Assembly (NCBI GenBank): GCA_046046915.1
Contig: JBJOIT010000047.1
Location: 1-21,864, forward strand
DNA: 21,864 nt
Source: JBEEJZ01 sp046046915
Lineage (GTDB): Bacteria; Pseudomonadota; Gammaproteobacteria; Burkholderiales; Burkholderiaceae_C
Direction: 5' to 3'
Below are positions 6,984-14,465 of this stretch, one piece after another. Under the pieces are notes generated by a model, which saw only the letters and a program-made list of their open reading frames with translations, ran no database searches and was not told where the DNA came from. Made by a program: the position numbers and the translations under genes. Position 1 is the first letter of the stretch. Each line of letters begins with the position of its first letter.

Positions 6984-8321
6984 ATGAACACCCTCAATCA
7001 CACGCATGACCCGGCCGCCCAGAGCTGGGTTGCCTCTGCCCAGCAGGCGGGCACAGACTTTCCCATTCAGAACCTGCCCTATGCGGTGTTCCGGCGCCAC
7101 AACAGCAGTGAGCCGTTGCGCGTAGGCGTGGCCATTGGCGACCAGGTGCTGGACCTTGCCGCCCTGGCACAAACCGGCCTGCTCAGCGGCTTAGCGCAGA
7201 CAGCCGCTGAGGCCGGCGCCCATCCGCAACTCAACGAATTGATGGCCTTGGGCGGCGCGGCCTGGCAGGCACTACGGCATGGCCTGTTCGACCTGCTGCT
7301 AAGCAACGCAACACCCGCCACACAGGCGGCTGTCCAACAGGTCTTGATCCCGCAAGCGCAGGTGACATTTGCACTGCCCGCCCGCATTGGCGACTACACC
7401 GACTTCTACACGTCCATCTACCACGCCACCAATGTGGGCAAGCTGTTCAGGCCCGACAACCCACTGCTGCCCAACTACCGCTGGGTGCCCATCGGGTATC
7501 ACGGCCGGGCCTCCAGCATCGGTGTTTCAGGCCAGAGCTTTCCCCGGCCCAGCGGCCAGGTTCTGCCAGCCGGGGCTACCGAGCCGGTGTTTTCGGCCAG
7601 CAAGCGGCTGGACTGGGAGCTGGAGCTGGGCGCGTTCATCGGTCAGAGCAACGACCTGGGCCAGCCGGTAGCCCTGGACGAAGCAGAAAACCACGTTTTT
7701 GGCATGTGCCTGCTCAACGACTGGTCGGCCCGTGACATCCAGGCCTGGGAATACCAGCCTTTGGGGCCGTTTTTGTCAAAAAACTTTGCCACCACGATTT
7801 CACCCTGGGTGGTCACCCTGGAAGCGCTGGCGCCCTACCGCGCTGCGATGCGCCGTCCCGACGGCGAAGTGCAGCAAGACCTGCCCTACCTGCGCAGCGA
7901 GCGCAACCAGCAGGCCGGCGCGCTGGACATCCAGCTGCAGATCGGGCTGCGCACGGCCGCCATGCAGGCGCTAGGCGCCGATCCGCACTGGGTGTGCCAC
8001 ACCACTTACCAGCACGCCTACTGGACCCTGGCACAAATGGTGACCCATCACACCGTGAACGGCTGCAATTTGCAGGCGGGCGACCTGCTGGGCACGGGCA
8101 CCTTGTCGGGCCCCACGCCAGCAGAAGCTGGTGCGCTGCTGGAGCTCACGCAGGGCGGCAAGCTGCCGGTACAGCTGCCCAACGGCGAACAACGCACTTT
8201 TTTGCAAGACGGCGACGAGGTGTTGATTCGCGGCTGGTGCGAACATGCCGGTGCCGCGCGTATCGGTTTTGGCGAGTGCCGCGGCAGCGTTTTGGCTGCC
8301 CGCCAGGAACATGCAGCATAA
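6984..8321 (+). CDS. fahA: Fumarylacetoacetase
   Basis: A 445-residue protein with the full architecture of eukaryotic-type FAH: an N-terminal SH3-like domain (about 1-130) and the catalytic beta domain. Recognisable residues are D140 and H147 in DYTDFYTSIYHATN (corresponding to metal ligand Asp126 and catalytic His133 of mouse FAH), YHGRASS (172-178), E212 and E214 in DWELELG, D246 in NDWSARD, and K266 in GPFLSKNF. It cleaves fumarylacetoacetate to fumarate and acetoacetate, the last step of the homogentisate route. The ATG at 6984 is 11 bp after the VOC stop and has no clear ribosome site, which suggests coupled translation. The length excludes the short fumarylpyruvate hydrolases of gentisate routes. 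Its presence is the best clue to the pathway chemistry. Confidence 0.93.
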   Translation: MNTLNHTHDPAAQSWVASAQQAGTDFPIQNLPYAVFRRHNSSEPLRVGVAIGDQVLDLAALAQTGLLSGLAQTAAEAGAHPQLNELMALGGAAWQALRHGLFDLLLSNATPATQAAVQQVLIPQAQVTFALPARIGDYTDFYTSIYHATNVGKLFRPDNPLLPNYRWVPIGYHGRASSIGVSGQSFPRPSGQVLPAGATEPVFSASKRLDWELELGAFIGQSNDLGQPVALDEAENHVFGMCLLNDWSARDIQAWEYQPLGPFLSKNFATTISPWVVTLEALAPYRAAMRRPDGEVQQDLPYLRSERNQQAGALDIQLQIGLRTAAMQALGADPHWVCHTTYQHAYWTLAQMVTHHTVNGCNLQAGDLLGTGTLSGPTPAEAGALLELTQGGKLPVQLPNGEQRTFLQDGDEVLIRGWCEHAGAARIGFGECRGSVLAARQEHAA

Positions 8322-8380
8322 TTCCTACAACAATTTGTATGCTGACGAATTCAGGGTAAACCCCTATCGTCTTTTTAGGT

Positions 8381-8400
8381 TGAACTTGTAAGATAGTTCA
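8381..8400. promoter_or_regulatory. Inverted repeat upstream of dctP
   Basis: TGAACT (8381-8386) and AGTTCA (8395-8400) form a perfect 6-bp inverted repeat with an 8-bp spacer, inside the 117-bp gap between fumarylacetoacetase and the TRAP binding-protein gene. It lies about 40 bp before the dctP ATG. It differs from the MarR and IclR-type palindromes upstream, so the transporter may have its own promoter and control. No convincing -35/-10 pair could be assigned. Confidence 0.35.
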
Positions 8401-8438
8401 TGTTCAAGTGTTAGTCAGACTTACTTTGGAGACATTTA

Positions 8439-9470
8439 ATGAAAAGCGCCCTCAAACTCACCGTCCTGGCCGCTGGCCTGGCCTGCTCTGCCTTCGTTGC
8501 CCAGGCACAGACCGTCACCCTCAAGGTGCACCATTTCTTAGGCCCACAGTCCATTCAGCACACCACTATGCTGGGCGATTGGTGCAAAAACATTGCCAAG
8601 GACTCTAAAGATCGCCTGCAATGCCAAATCTTCCCGGCCATGCAGCTGGGCGGCACGCCTCCTCAGTTGTTTGATCAGGTCAAGGACGGCGTCGTCGACG
8701 TGGCATGGACCCTGTCCGCCTACACCGCCAAGCTGGCCAAGCTCGAGGCGTTTGAGCTGCCTTTCATGATGACCAACGCCGACGCCACCAGCCGCGCGAC
8801 CTGGGACTTTTCCCAGAAGTTCATGCAGGAAGAGTTCAAGGAAGTGAAGCTGCTGGCTGTCCATGTGCACGGCCCAGGCAACATCTACACCAAGGCCAAG
8901 GCCGTGACGACCATGGGTGACCTGAAGGGCTTGAAGGTGCGCGCCCCCACACGTCAGACCAACAAGATGCTGGCCATGATGGGTGCCACGCCCGTCGCCA
9001 TGCCAGTGCCCAGCGTGCCTGAGGCTTTGTCCAAGGGTGTGATCGACGGTGCAGTGATCCCCTACGAAGTGGCTCCCGGTCTGAAGGTGCATGAGCTCAC
9101 CAACTACACCGCCGAAACCGACCGCAGCTACAACGCGCTGTACACCACCGTGTTTGTGGTGCCCATGAACAAGGCCAAGTACGACTCTCTGCCGGCCGAC
9201 CTGAAAGCGGTCATCGACAAGAACTCTGGCCGTGAACTGTCTGCCTTCATGGGCGCTACCCAGGCTGGGTACGACACGACTGGCAAGAAAATCTTCTCGG
9301 AAACCAAGAATCAGACCATCAGCATCATCCCCAAGCCTGAGCTGGAAAAATGGAAGAAAGCCACTGATGCACTGGACGACGCCTGGGTAAAAGAAATGAC
9401 CGACAAGGGCGCCAACGGCAAGGAGTTGCTGGACACCGCCTCTGCCATGATCAAGCAATACACGAAGTAA
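8439..9470 (+). CDS. dctP: TRAP transporter solute-binding protein (DctP family)
   Basis: A 343-residue periplasmic binding protein. It begins with a Sec signal peptide (positively charged MKSALK, hydrophobic stretch, predicted cleavage after AQA at residue 23). The mature part has the DctP fold; R168 in GLKVRAP is the Arg that in this family usually pairs with the substrate carboxylate. The start is ATG 8439, with TTTGGAGA ahead. It delivers an organic acid to the DctQM membrane complex, driven by a sodium or proton gradient. Location after the catabolic genes suggests an aromatic carboxylate ligand, but DctP proteins bind many acids, so this is inference. An intrinsic terminator separates it from dctQ, allowing more binding protein than permease. 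Confidence 0.92.
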   Translation: MKSALKLTVLAAGLACSAFVAQAQTVTLKVHHFLGPQSIQHTTMLGDWCKNIAKDSKDRLQCQIFPAMQLGGTPPQLFDQVKDGVVDVAWTLSAYTAKLAKLEAFELPFMMTNADATSRATWDFSQKFMQEEFKEVKLLAVHVHGPGNIYTKAKAVTTMGDLKGLKVRAPTRQTNKMLAMMGATPVAMPVPSVPEALSKGVIDGAVIPYEVAPGLKVHELTNYTAETDRSYNALYTTVFVVPMNKAKYDSLPADLKAVIDKNSGRELSAFMGATQAGYDTTGKKIFSETKNQTISIIPKPELEKWKKATDALDDAWVKEMTDKGANGKELLDTASAMIKQYTK

Positions 9471-9482
9471 GTAAGGTCAAGG

Positions 9483-9505
9483 CCTCGCCGGTTGGACCGG
9501 CGGGG
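9483..9505 (+). other. Stable hairpin after dctP
   Basis: CCTCGCCGGT (9483-9492) pairs with ACCGGCGGGG (9496-9505) around a 3-nt loop, with one T-G wobble. There is no T run directly after it. It could block 3' exonucleases and stabilise the dctP message, a pattern known for binding-protein genes in transport operons. Confidence 0.55.
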
Positions 9506-9519
9506 TCTTCGACACAAAC

Positions 9520-9547
9520 CGGTGCACCAAGGTGTGCCGTTTTTTTT
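9520..9547 (+). terminator. Intrinsic terminator between dctP and dctQ
   Basis: CGGTGCAC (9520-9527) pairs with GTGTGCCG (9532-9539), including two G-T wobbles, around loop CAAG, followed immediately by eight T residues (9540-9547). The T run abuts AGGAG (9548-9552), the ribosome site of dctQ. The geometry is that of a Rho-independent terminator. The cotranscribed dctQM genes downstream imply partial read-through. Confidence 0.75.
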
Positions 9548-9558
9548 AGGAGTGAGCA

Positions 9559-10080
9559 GTGGCAGAAGTTCTTTTGACGGAATCCACCGAGCGCCACGAG
9601 GGCTACGCCTTGTTTCTGGACAAGGCATGCAAGGTTCTCGCAGTGATTTCGGGCGTGATTCTGACCTTGATGGCCTTGATGTCGATACGCAGCATCGTGG
9701 GTCGCACCTTTTTTGAATCGCCCTTGCTGGGTGACTACGAGCTGGTGCAGATGATGTGTGCCGTCGCAGTGGCCTTGGCTCTGCCGTATACCCACTGGGT
9801 CAAAGCCAACGTGATCGTCGACTTTTTTACGGCCCACACGTCCGAAAAGACCAACGCAGGTCTGGATACGCTAGCCAACCTCTTTCTGGCCATTTTTTCA
9901 GCGGTCATCGCCTGGCGACTGCTGGTCGGTTTGTTCGACCTGCGTTCAGCAGAAGATGCTTCCATGCTGCTGGGTATTCCTACCTGGTGGAGCTACTCAG
10001 CCATGGTGCCTTCGTTCGCCCTGTTGTCCCTCACGGCACTGTATGCCGCTGTCGCTAACCTGAGAAAGTTCCAAAAATGA
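9559..10080 (+). CDS. dctQ: TRAP transporter small permease subunit (DctQ family)
   Basis: A 173-residue membrane protein with four predicted transmembrane helices (about 23-45, 60-78, 103-128 and 144-166) and the family-typical GDYELVQMM segment before helix 2. The start is GTG 9559, chosen because AGGAG at 9548-9552 is well spaced and no good ATG exists. It forms the small membrane component that binds DctM and supports docking of DctP. Its TGA overlaps the dctM start (ATGA at 10077-10080), so translation of the two membrane subunits is coupled. Confidence 0.9.
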   Translation: MAEVLLTESTERHEGYALFLDKACKVLAVISGVILTLMALMSIRSIVGRTFFESPLLGDYELVQMMCAVAVALALPYTHWVKANVIVDFFTAHTSEKTNAGLDTLANLFLAIFSAVIAWRLLVGLFDLRSAEDASMLLGIPTWWSYSAMVPSFALLSLTALYAAVANLRKFQK

Positions 10081-11396
10081 CTGGTATCGAATGGGGTGCC
10101 CTGATGTTCGGGGTGATGCTGGTGCTGCTGGCCTTGCGGGTGCACATCGGTGTGGCCATGCTGTTTGCCGGATCTGTCGGCTATGCCATGGTGGCGGGGG
10201 TCGACCCCCTGCTGAACTATTTCAAAACGGCTGCTTATGCCCGTTTTTCTGTGTACGACCTGTCGGTGGTGCCGCTGTTTCTGCTCATGGGTCAATTTGC
10301 CACCCACGGCGGACTTTCCAAAGCGCTGTTTCAGGCCGGTAACGCCTTTATCGGCCACTGGCGTGGCGGCATGGCCATGGCTGGTGTCACGGCTTGTGCG
10401 GGTTTCGGCGCCATTTGTGGTTCCTCACTGGCCACTGCGGCCACCATGGGTCAGGTTGCACTGCCCGAAATGCGCGCACACAACTACTCTGGGCGCTTTG
10501 CAACCGCGGCCATTGCGGCTGGCGGCACACTGGGCATCTTGATCCCGCCATCGGTTCCGCTGGTGATTTACGCCATCCTGACCGAGCAAAACATTGCCAA
10601 GTTGTTCATGGCTGCGTTCGTGCCGGGCATCATTGCCGCCATCGGCTACATGGTGGTGATTGCTATCGTGGCACGGGTCAGTCCGCAGGATGCGCCTGCG
10701 GGTCCGCGTCACAGCTGGGCCGAGCGCCTGCAAGCGCTGCTCAACACCTGGCCTGTGCTTTTGATCTTTGCCGTGGTGATCGGCGGCATTTATGGCGGCT
10801 TTTTCACCCCGACCGAGGCGGCCTCGATAGGTACCGTGGCCACGGCCTTGGTCGCTTGGAAAACCGGCGGCTTGCGTGGCAAGGGTTTTCTGGAATGCAT
10901 GTACGGCACCGCAGCAGCTACCGGCATGATCTTTGTGATTTTGCTGGGCGCTGACGTGCTCAACGTGTTTTTGGTGCTGACGCAGCTGAACGTCGAACTG
11001 GCCAAGTGGGTCATCGGCTTGCAGCTCTCGCCCATCCTGATCGTGTTCGTGATCATCTTCATCTACTTGGTGCTGGGCTGCATCATGGACAGCCTCTCGA
11101 TGATTTTGCTGACCATTCCGATCTTCTTCCCCATCATCATGGGTATCGACCTGTGGGGCCTAGACACAGAATCCAAGGCGATCTGGTTCGGCATCATTGT
11201 GCTGATGGTGGTGGAAATTGGGCTGATCACCCCGCCCGTGGGTATGAACGTGTTCATCATCAACAGCATGGCCAAAGACGTGCCCATGAAGGAAACCTTC
11301 AAGTACGTTATGCCCTTCCTGGCCTCTGACCTGCTGCGCATCACGGCCATTGTGTTTATGCCCAGCATGGTGCTGTTTATTTTGAAGCTGGTCTAA
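10077..11396 (+). CDS. dctM: TRAP transporter large permease subunit (DctM family)
   Basis: A 439-residue polytopic membrane protein, the usual length for separate DctM subunits, with about a dozen hydrophobic segments. The family hallmark GFGAICGSSLATAATMG lies around residues 105-121, and a related conserved element, ITPPVGMNVF, is near residue 384. It forms the ion-coupled translocation path of the elevator-type transporter. The start overlaps the dctQ stop by 4 bp. It is followed after 16 bp by a strong terminator at 11413, which ends this transcription unit. Confidence 0.93.
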   Translation: MTGIEWGALMFGVMLVLLALRVHIGVAMLFAGSVGYAMVAGVDPLLNYFKTAAYARFSVYDLSVVPLFLLMGQFATHGGLSKALFQAGNAFIGHWRGGMAMAGVTACAGFGAICGSSLATAATMGQVALPEMRAHNYSGRFATAAIAAGGTLGILIPPSVPLVIYAILTEQNIAKLFMAAFVPGIIAAIGYMVVIAIVARVSPQDAPAGPRHSWAERLQALLNTWPVLLIFAVVIGGIYGGFFTPTEAASIGTVATALVAWKTGGLRGKGFLECMYGTAAATGMIFVILLGADVLNVFLVLTQLNVELAKWVIGLQLSPILIVFVIIFIYLVLGCIMDSLSMILLTIPIFFPIIMGIDLWGLDTESKAIWFGIIVLMVVEIGLITPPVGMNVFIINSMAKDVPMKETFKYVMPFLASDLLRITAIVFMPSMVLFILKLV

Positions 11397-11412
11397 GCAA
11401 CTCATCCTCACC

Positions 11413-11440
11413 AAAGCCGCCCCACTAGGGCGGCTTTTTT
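11413..11440 (+). terminator. Intrinsic terminator after dctM
   Basis: GCCGCCC (11416-11422) pairs perfectly with GGGCGGC (11428-11434) around a 5-nt loop, flanked by AAA upstream and TTTTTT (11435-11440) downstream. This is a textbook Rho-independent terminator. It separates the catabolic and transport block from gntK. Confidence 0.92.
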
Positions 11441-11466
11441 CATGGGACCAGGAAACATCAAAACCT

Positions 11467-11970
11467 ATGACTTCGATCGTCATCATGGGCGTGGCCGGCT
11501 GCGGCAAGTCCAGTCTGGGCCAGGCAGTGGCTCATGCATGCGGTCTGACCTTTGTGGAAGGCGACGAGCATCACAGCACCAGCAGCCGCCACAAAATGCA
11601 GGCCGGCGTGGCCCTCACCGATGAGGACCGCGAGGGATGGCTTAAAACGCTGGGCAACTTGCTGCGCCAAGACCCGGATGGCCTGGTGGTCACCTGCTCT
11701 GCCCTCAAACGAAGTTACCGTGAGCGCCTGCGGCAAGCATCACCCGGCTTGCGCTTTGTTTTTTTGGAGATTGCGCAAGACGCCGCGCAGGCTCGGGTGT
11801 CGGGCCGTGGGCAGGCACATTTTTTCTCGGCCAGCCTGGTGGCAAGCCAGTTCGCTACGCTGGAGTCTCCCGTGGGTGAGGCAGGCGTTTTGTGCCTTGA
11901 CGCCCAAGCCCCCTTGTCAGCACTTCAAAGTGCCGTCTGCAACTGGTTAAGGGCAACGCCCCCGGTCTGA
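11467..11970 (+). CDS. gntK: Gluconokinase (GntK type)
   Basis: A 167-residue small kinase of the GntK/shikimate-kinase fold. The P-loop GVAGCGKSS is at residues 8-16, and EGDEHHS with the following HKMQAGVALTDEDR matches the gluconate-binding region of GntK proteins; the lid contains GRGQAHF. It phosphorylates D-gluconate to 6-phosphogluconate using ATP in the cytoplasm. The start is ATG 11467, with a distant AGGAAA. It follows the dctM terminator and faces the alpha-glucosidase gene, whose stop is 27 bp away. No gluconate permease or dehydratase lies next to it, so it stands apart from the aromatic genes functionally. Confidence 0.92.
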   Translation: MTSIVIMGVAGCGKSSLGQAVAHACGLTFVEGDEHHSTSSRHKMQAGVALTDEDREGWLKTLGNLLRQDPDGLVVTCSALKRSYRERLRQASPGLRFVFLEIAQDAAQARVSGRGQAHFFSASLVASQFATLESPVGEAGVLCLDAQAPLSALQSAVCNWLRATPPV

Positions 11971-11997
11971 GCGGTAGAAGGCGAGCCAGGCGCCGGA

Positions 11998-13674
11998 TCA
12001 GCCCAGCTCGGCGACCAGCACCTCATGGGGTGCCAGGTGCAGGCGCTCGGCTGGCCCCGCGTCGGCGCGGTCCGCCGAACTCGAAAACAAAGTCCGCGCC
12101 ACTTTGCCAGCCAAGCCCGTGTCTGCCAACTGCGCATGGCTGGAGAAGTTGAGCGCCACCAGGCAAGTCTGGCCACTGGCCGGGTCATGCCGGGTAAAGC
12201 ACAAGACCTCTTCGTTCTGCTCATCCAGCGCCGTGTAATCGCCCACACTCAGAGCCGGGTTGGCGCGGCGCAGTGCCAGCACGCGGCGGCAGAAGTTGAG
12301 CAGGGAGGCCGGGTCAGCCGCCTGATCTTGCACGTTCACGCCGGTGGCGCAGTCGTTGTTCACGGGCAGCCAGGGCGCCACGCCTTCTGGGCAAAAGCCG
12401 CCGTTGGGGGCGTTGCGCCACTGCACGGGGGCACGGCAGCGGTCGCGGCTCTCGGTACGGATCTTGGCCAGCGCCTCGTCGGGCGACATGCCCCCCACCG
12501 TGGTCATGCGACGGTAGGCGGCCGTGGCGGCGGTGTCACGGAACTGATCCAAGCGCTCCAGCACCAGATCGGTCTGGCCGATCTCGTCACCGTTGTAAAT
12601 AAAAGGGGTGCCGCGCATCGTGGCCAGCAGCGCCAGGTGCAAGCGGGCTAGCTCGGCATCGTGCACGCCATCGCCGTAACGCGACCACAGCCGGCGCCCG
12701 TCGTGGTGGCCCAGGGTGTTGCAGGGCCAGTTACCGCCCAGGGCGGCCAGGCGCTCGGTCTGGTTACTGCGGATGTGGGCCGGCGACAGGCGGGTGGTGC
12801 GCATCAAACCGAAGTTAAAGACCAGGTGCAGCTCATCGTCGCCCGCGCCGTGGTAGCGCACGTCCTCGTCTTCGCCGATCAGCACGCGGTCGCCGGGGTA
12901 TTCATCGATCAGGCTGCGCAGCTCTTTCATCAGCTCGTGCACGCCGGGCTGCTGCATCTGGTGTTGCATGACCTCCTGAAAACGCTCGTGGCTGGTGAAC
13001 GGCGCATTGCCTTCGCCAGGCTCCAGCGCCACTGTGGGCCGCAGGTCTGGGTCTTCAAAACAGGTGCCTATGGCGTCCAGCCTGAAGCCATCCACACCCA
13101 TGTCCAGCCAAAAGCGCACGGCGTTCCACATGGCCTGCTTCAGCTCGGGGTTGCGCCAGTTGAGATCGGGCTGGTCTTTGAGGAAGGCGTGGTAGTAGTA
13201 CTGCCCGGTGGCAGGGTCCAGCGTCCAGGCCGAGCCGCCAAAGATCGAAATCCAGTTGTTGGGCGGGCCGCCGTCGACGCCATCGCGCCACACATACCAG
13301 TCGCGCTTGGGGTTGGTGCGGCTGGCGCGAGACTCGGTAAACCAGGCGTGCTGGTCAGACGAATGGTTGAGCACCAGGTCCAGCAGCACGCGGATGTTGC
13401 GCGCATGGGCCTCTTGCAGGAAGGTCTTGAAGTCTTCCATGGTGCCGTACTCGGGGCCCACGCCCTGGAAGTCAGACACGTCGTAACCGCAGTCCACAAA
13501 GGGCGAGGGAAAGTGCGGCGACAGCCAGATGGCATCAATGCCCAGGTCGCGCAGATGGTCCAGCCCCTGCGTCATGCCCCGAAAGTCGCCCACCCCGTCG
13601 CCATTGCCATCGGCAAAGCTGCGTGGGTAGATTTGATAAAAAACGGCGGACTGCCACCACTTGGTGTTGTTCAT
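11998..13674 (-). CDS. GH13 alpha-glucosidase
   Basis: A 558-residue cytoplasmic (no signal peptide) glycoside hydrolase family 13 enzyme of the oligo-1,6-glucosidase/alpha-glucosidase group, beginning with the typical KWWQSAVFYQIYPRSF. Conserved regions are I, DLVLNH (99-104); II, GFRLD with nucleophile D200; III, IGE with acid/base E268; IV, HHD (323-325), where most relatives have NHD. The catalytic His and Asp of region IV are retained. The start is ATG 13674; the in-frame TTG at 13686 is less likely. It hydrolyses alpha-glucosidic bonds of maltose, sucrose or isomaltose-like sugars, and specificity cannot be read here. It has its own promoter with a palindrome. No sugar transporter or regulator lies beside it. 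Confidence 0.92.
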   Translation of the reverse strand: MNNTKWWQSAVFYQIYPRSFADGNGDGVGDFRGMTQGLDHLRDLGIDAIWLSPHFPSPFVDCGYDVSDFQGVGPEYGTMEDFKTFLQEAHARNIRVLLDLVLNHSSDQHAWFTESRASRTNPKRDWYVWRDGVDGGPPNNWISIFGGSAWTLDPATGQYYYHAFLKDQPDLNWRNPELKQAMWNAVRFWLDMGVDGFRLDAIGTCFEDPDLRPTVALEPGEGNAPFTSHERFQEVMQHQMQQPGVHELMKELRSLIDEYPGDRVLIGEDEDVRYHGAGDDELHLVFNFGLMRTTRLSPAHIRSNQTERLAALGGNWPCNTLGHHDGRRLWSRYGDGVHDAELARLHLALLATMRGTPFIYNGDEIGQTDLVLERLDQFRDTAATAAYRRMTTVGGMSPDEALAKIRTESRDRCRAPVQWRNAPNGGFCPEGVAPWLPVNNDCATGVNVQDQAADPASLLNFCRRVLALRRANPALSVGDYTALDEQNEEVLCFTRHDPASGQTCLVALNFSSHAQLADTGLAGKVARTLFSSSADRADAGPAERLHLAPHEVLVAELG

Positions 13675-13694
13675 AGTGCTGCTCAAAAGGAAAG

Positions 13695-13716
13695 CGCCGC
13701 CAAGATGGAGGCGGCG
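13695..13716 (-). other. Hairpin in the alpha-glucosidase leader
   Basis: CGCCGCC (13695-13701) and GGCGGCG (13710-13716) form a perfect 7-bp stem with an 8-nt loop, 21 bp before the ATG at 13674. It lies in the predicted 5' untranslated region and has no T run. It might affect translation or message stability; alternatively it is just GC-rich sequence. Confidence 0.4.
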
Positions 13717-13728
13717 GCGATGCGGAAA

Positions 13729-13758
13729 ATTATCCTATGGTGATAAAACGATCACCAA
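13729..13758 (-). promoter_or_regulatory. Promoter and operator-like palindrome of the alpha-glucosidase gene
   Basis: Reading leftward, TTGGTG (13758-13753), an 18-bp spacer and GATAAT (13734-13729) resemble a sigma-70 promoter. The inverted repeat GGTGAT/ATCACC (13739-13744 and 13751-13756, 6-bp spacer) covers the spacer and part of the -35 element, which is a normal position for a repressor site. No regulator gene is adjacent, so the binding protein is unknown. Confidence 0.5.
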
Positions 13759-13772
13759 AACAGGTCGCTCAA

Positions 13773-13829
13773 TCCACTTTGGACGGCACTTGATTCCATT
13801 TTGGACGCTCGAATAATCCATATTGGACG
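13773..13829. repeat. Three 13-bp direct repeats spaced exactly 22 bp
   Basis: TCCACTTTGGACG (13773-13785), TCCATTTTGGACG (13795-13807) and TCCATATTGGACG (13817-13829) share TCCAnnTTGGACG with starts 22 bp apart. Each core is a near-palindrome (TCCA/TGGA). Regular repeated transposase sites are known at the ends of IS21-family elements, and an IS remnant is my first reading because the next 1.5 kb holds gene fragments. An activator array for the alpha-glucosidase promoter 15 bp away is the alternative. Confidence 0.65.
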
Positions 13830-14027
13830 ATCCTCGATGCGCAAGCCAGGCACAGTCATTTGGCGACGGTCACTGGGCGCCTCCCCCCGGCGATACACAG
13901 ATGCGTACATCATGCCAAGGTTAAAAGTGATCTAAGCCATTGAATTTAAATTGTTTTTCTATGGTGCACCTCAATGCTTTGCCAACTTTAATGCGGGGTG
14001 CAACTGTTTCCGGCAGATGGTAGATAG
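13830..14027. other. Non-coding stretch with no recognised gene
   Basis: Together with the repeats and promoter just before it, this makes about 400 bp without an intact gene. It includes an AT-rich segment (about 13925-13965) unlike the surrounding GC-rich DNA. No convincing reading frame, RNA gene or terminator was seen. A short leftward frame beginning near 13912 runs through the 22-bp repeats, but it resembles no family I know. Confidence 0.4.
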
Positions 14028-14075
14028 CGGACTTTTTGCCGGAAACGAGGGTGCGCCGCCAATGCCGGCCAGTTC

Positions 14076-14465
14076 ATGATTGACTTGGTGATTGCTCCTC
14101 GTGGAATGCATGACTCTGAAAGAATCACGTTTTCCGAGGCAGATCTTGTCGCAACCGAGGTGCCTGGCCTGCAGTGGCTGTTGAACTCCCCAAAATTGGA
14201 TGTGGTCGCCATTGATGAGGATGAATGGCCGGTGCCTATGCGTGTGCCAGACCCCCGAGCTTTTGCTTTGCACAAGGCCTGGCTTTCCGGTTTACTTGAG
14301 CGTGAACCCCTTAAGAAACCTCGTGATCTGGAACAGGCACGGTCTGTAGCGAAACTCGTTGTCGACGAAATGCCACACCTTCCGTTTGAAAGCACCTTGA
14401 CATCCCTGCATGGTGATGTTCGCAAGATGCTGCCGATGTTGATCCAATCCGCTGAGCCGTCGTGA
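14076..14465 (+). pseudogene. C-terminal part of a nucleotidyltransferase-fold protein (GSU2403-like), 5'-truncated
   Basis: The frame gives 129 residues from ATG 14076, but similarity seems to begin upstream (ANAGQFMIDLVIAPRG, from about 14058), and the frame closes at a TAG at 14025-14027. The motif PDPRAFALHKAWLS followed by a Lys/Asp-rich, Gln-Ala element (KPRDLEQAR) is what I associate with the C-terminal half of GSU2403-family nucleotidyltransferase-fold proteins, which are normally at least twice this length. The N-terminal catalytic region is therefore missing. A short intact protein of unknown type cannot be excluded. Neighbours are also fragments, supporting decay. The assignment comes from memory of the family motif and is moderate at best. 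Confidence 0.5.

Noticed and set aside
6984..8321. Fumarylpyruvate hydrolase of a gentisate pathway
   Set aside because: Those enzymes are about 210-230 residues; this one has 445 with the complete N-terminal domain and active site of fumarylacetoacetase.
12661..13743. Rightward 360-codon frame opposite the alpha-glucosidase
   Set aside because: Shadow of a GH13 enzyme with all conserved regions; low-complexity translation.
13773..13829. CRISPR array
   Set aside because: The repeats are 13 bp with 9-bp gaps, much too short for CRISPR repeats and spacers, and no cas gene is present.
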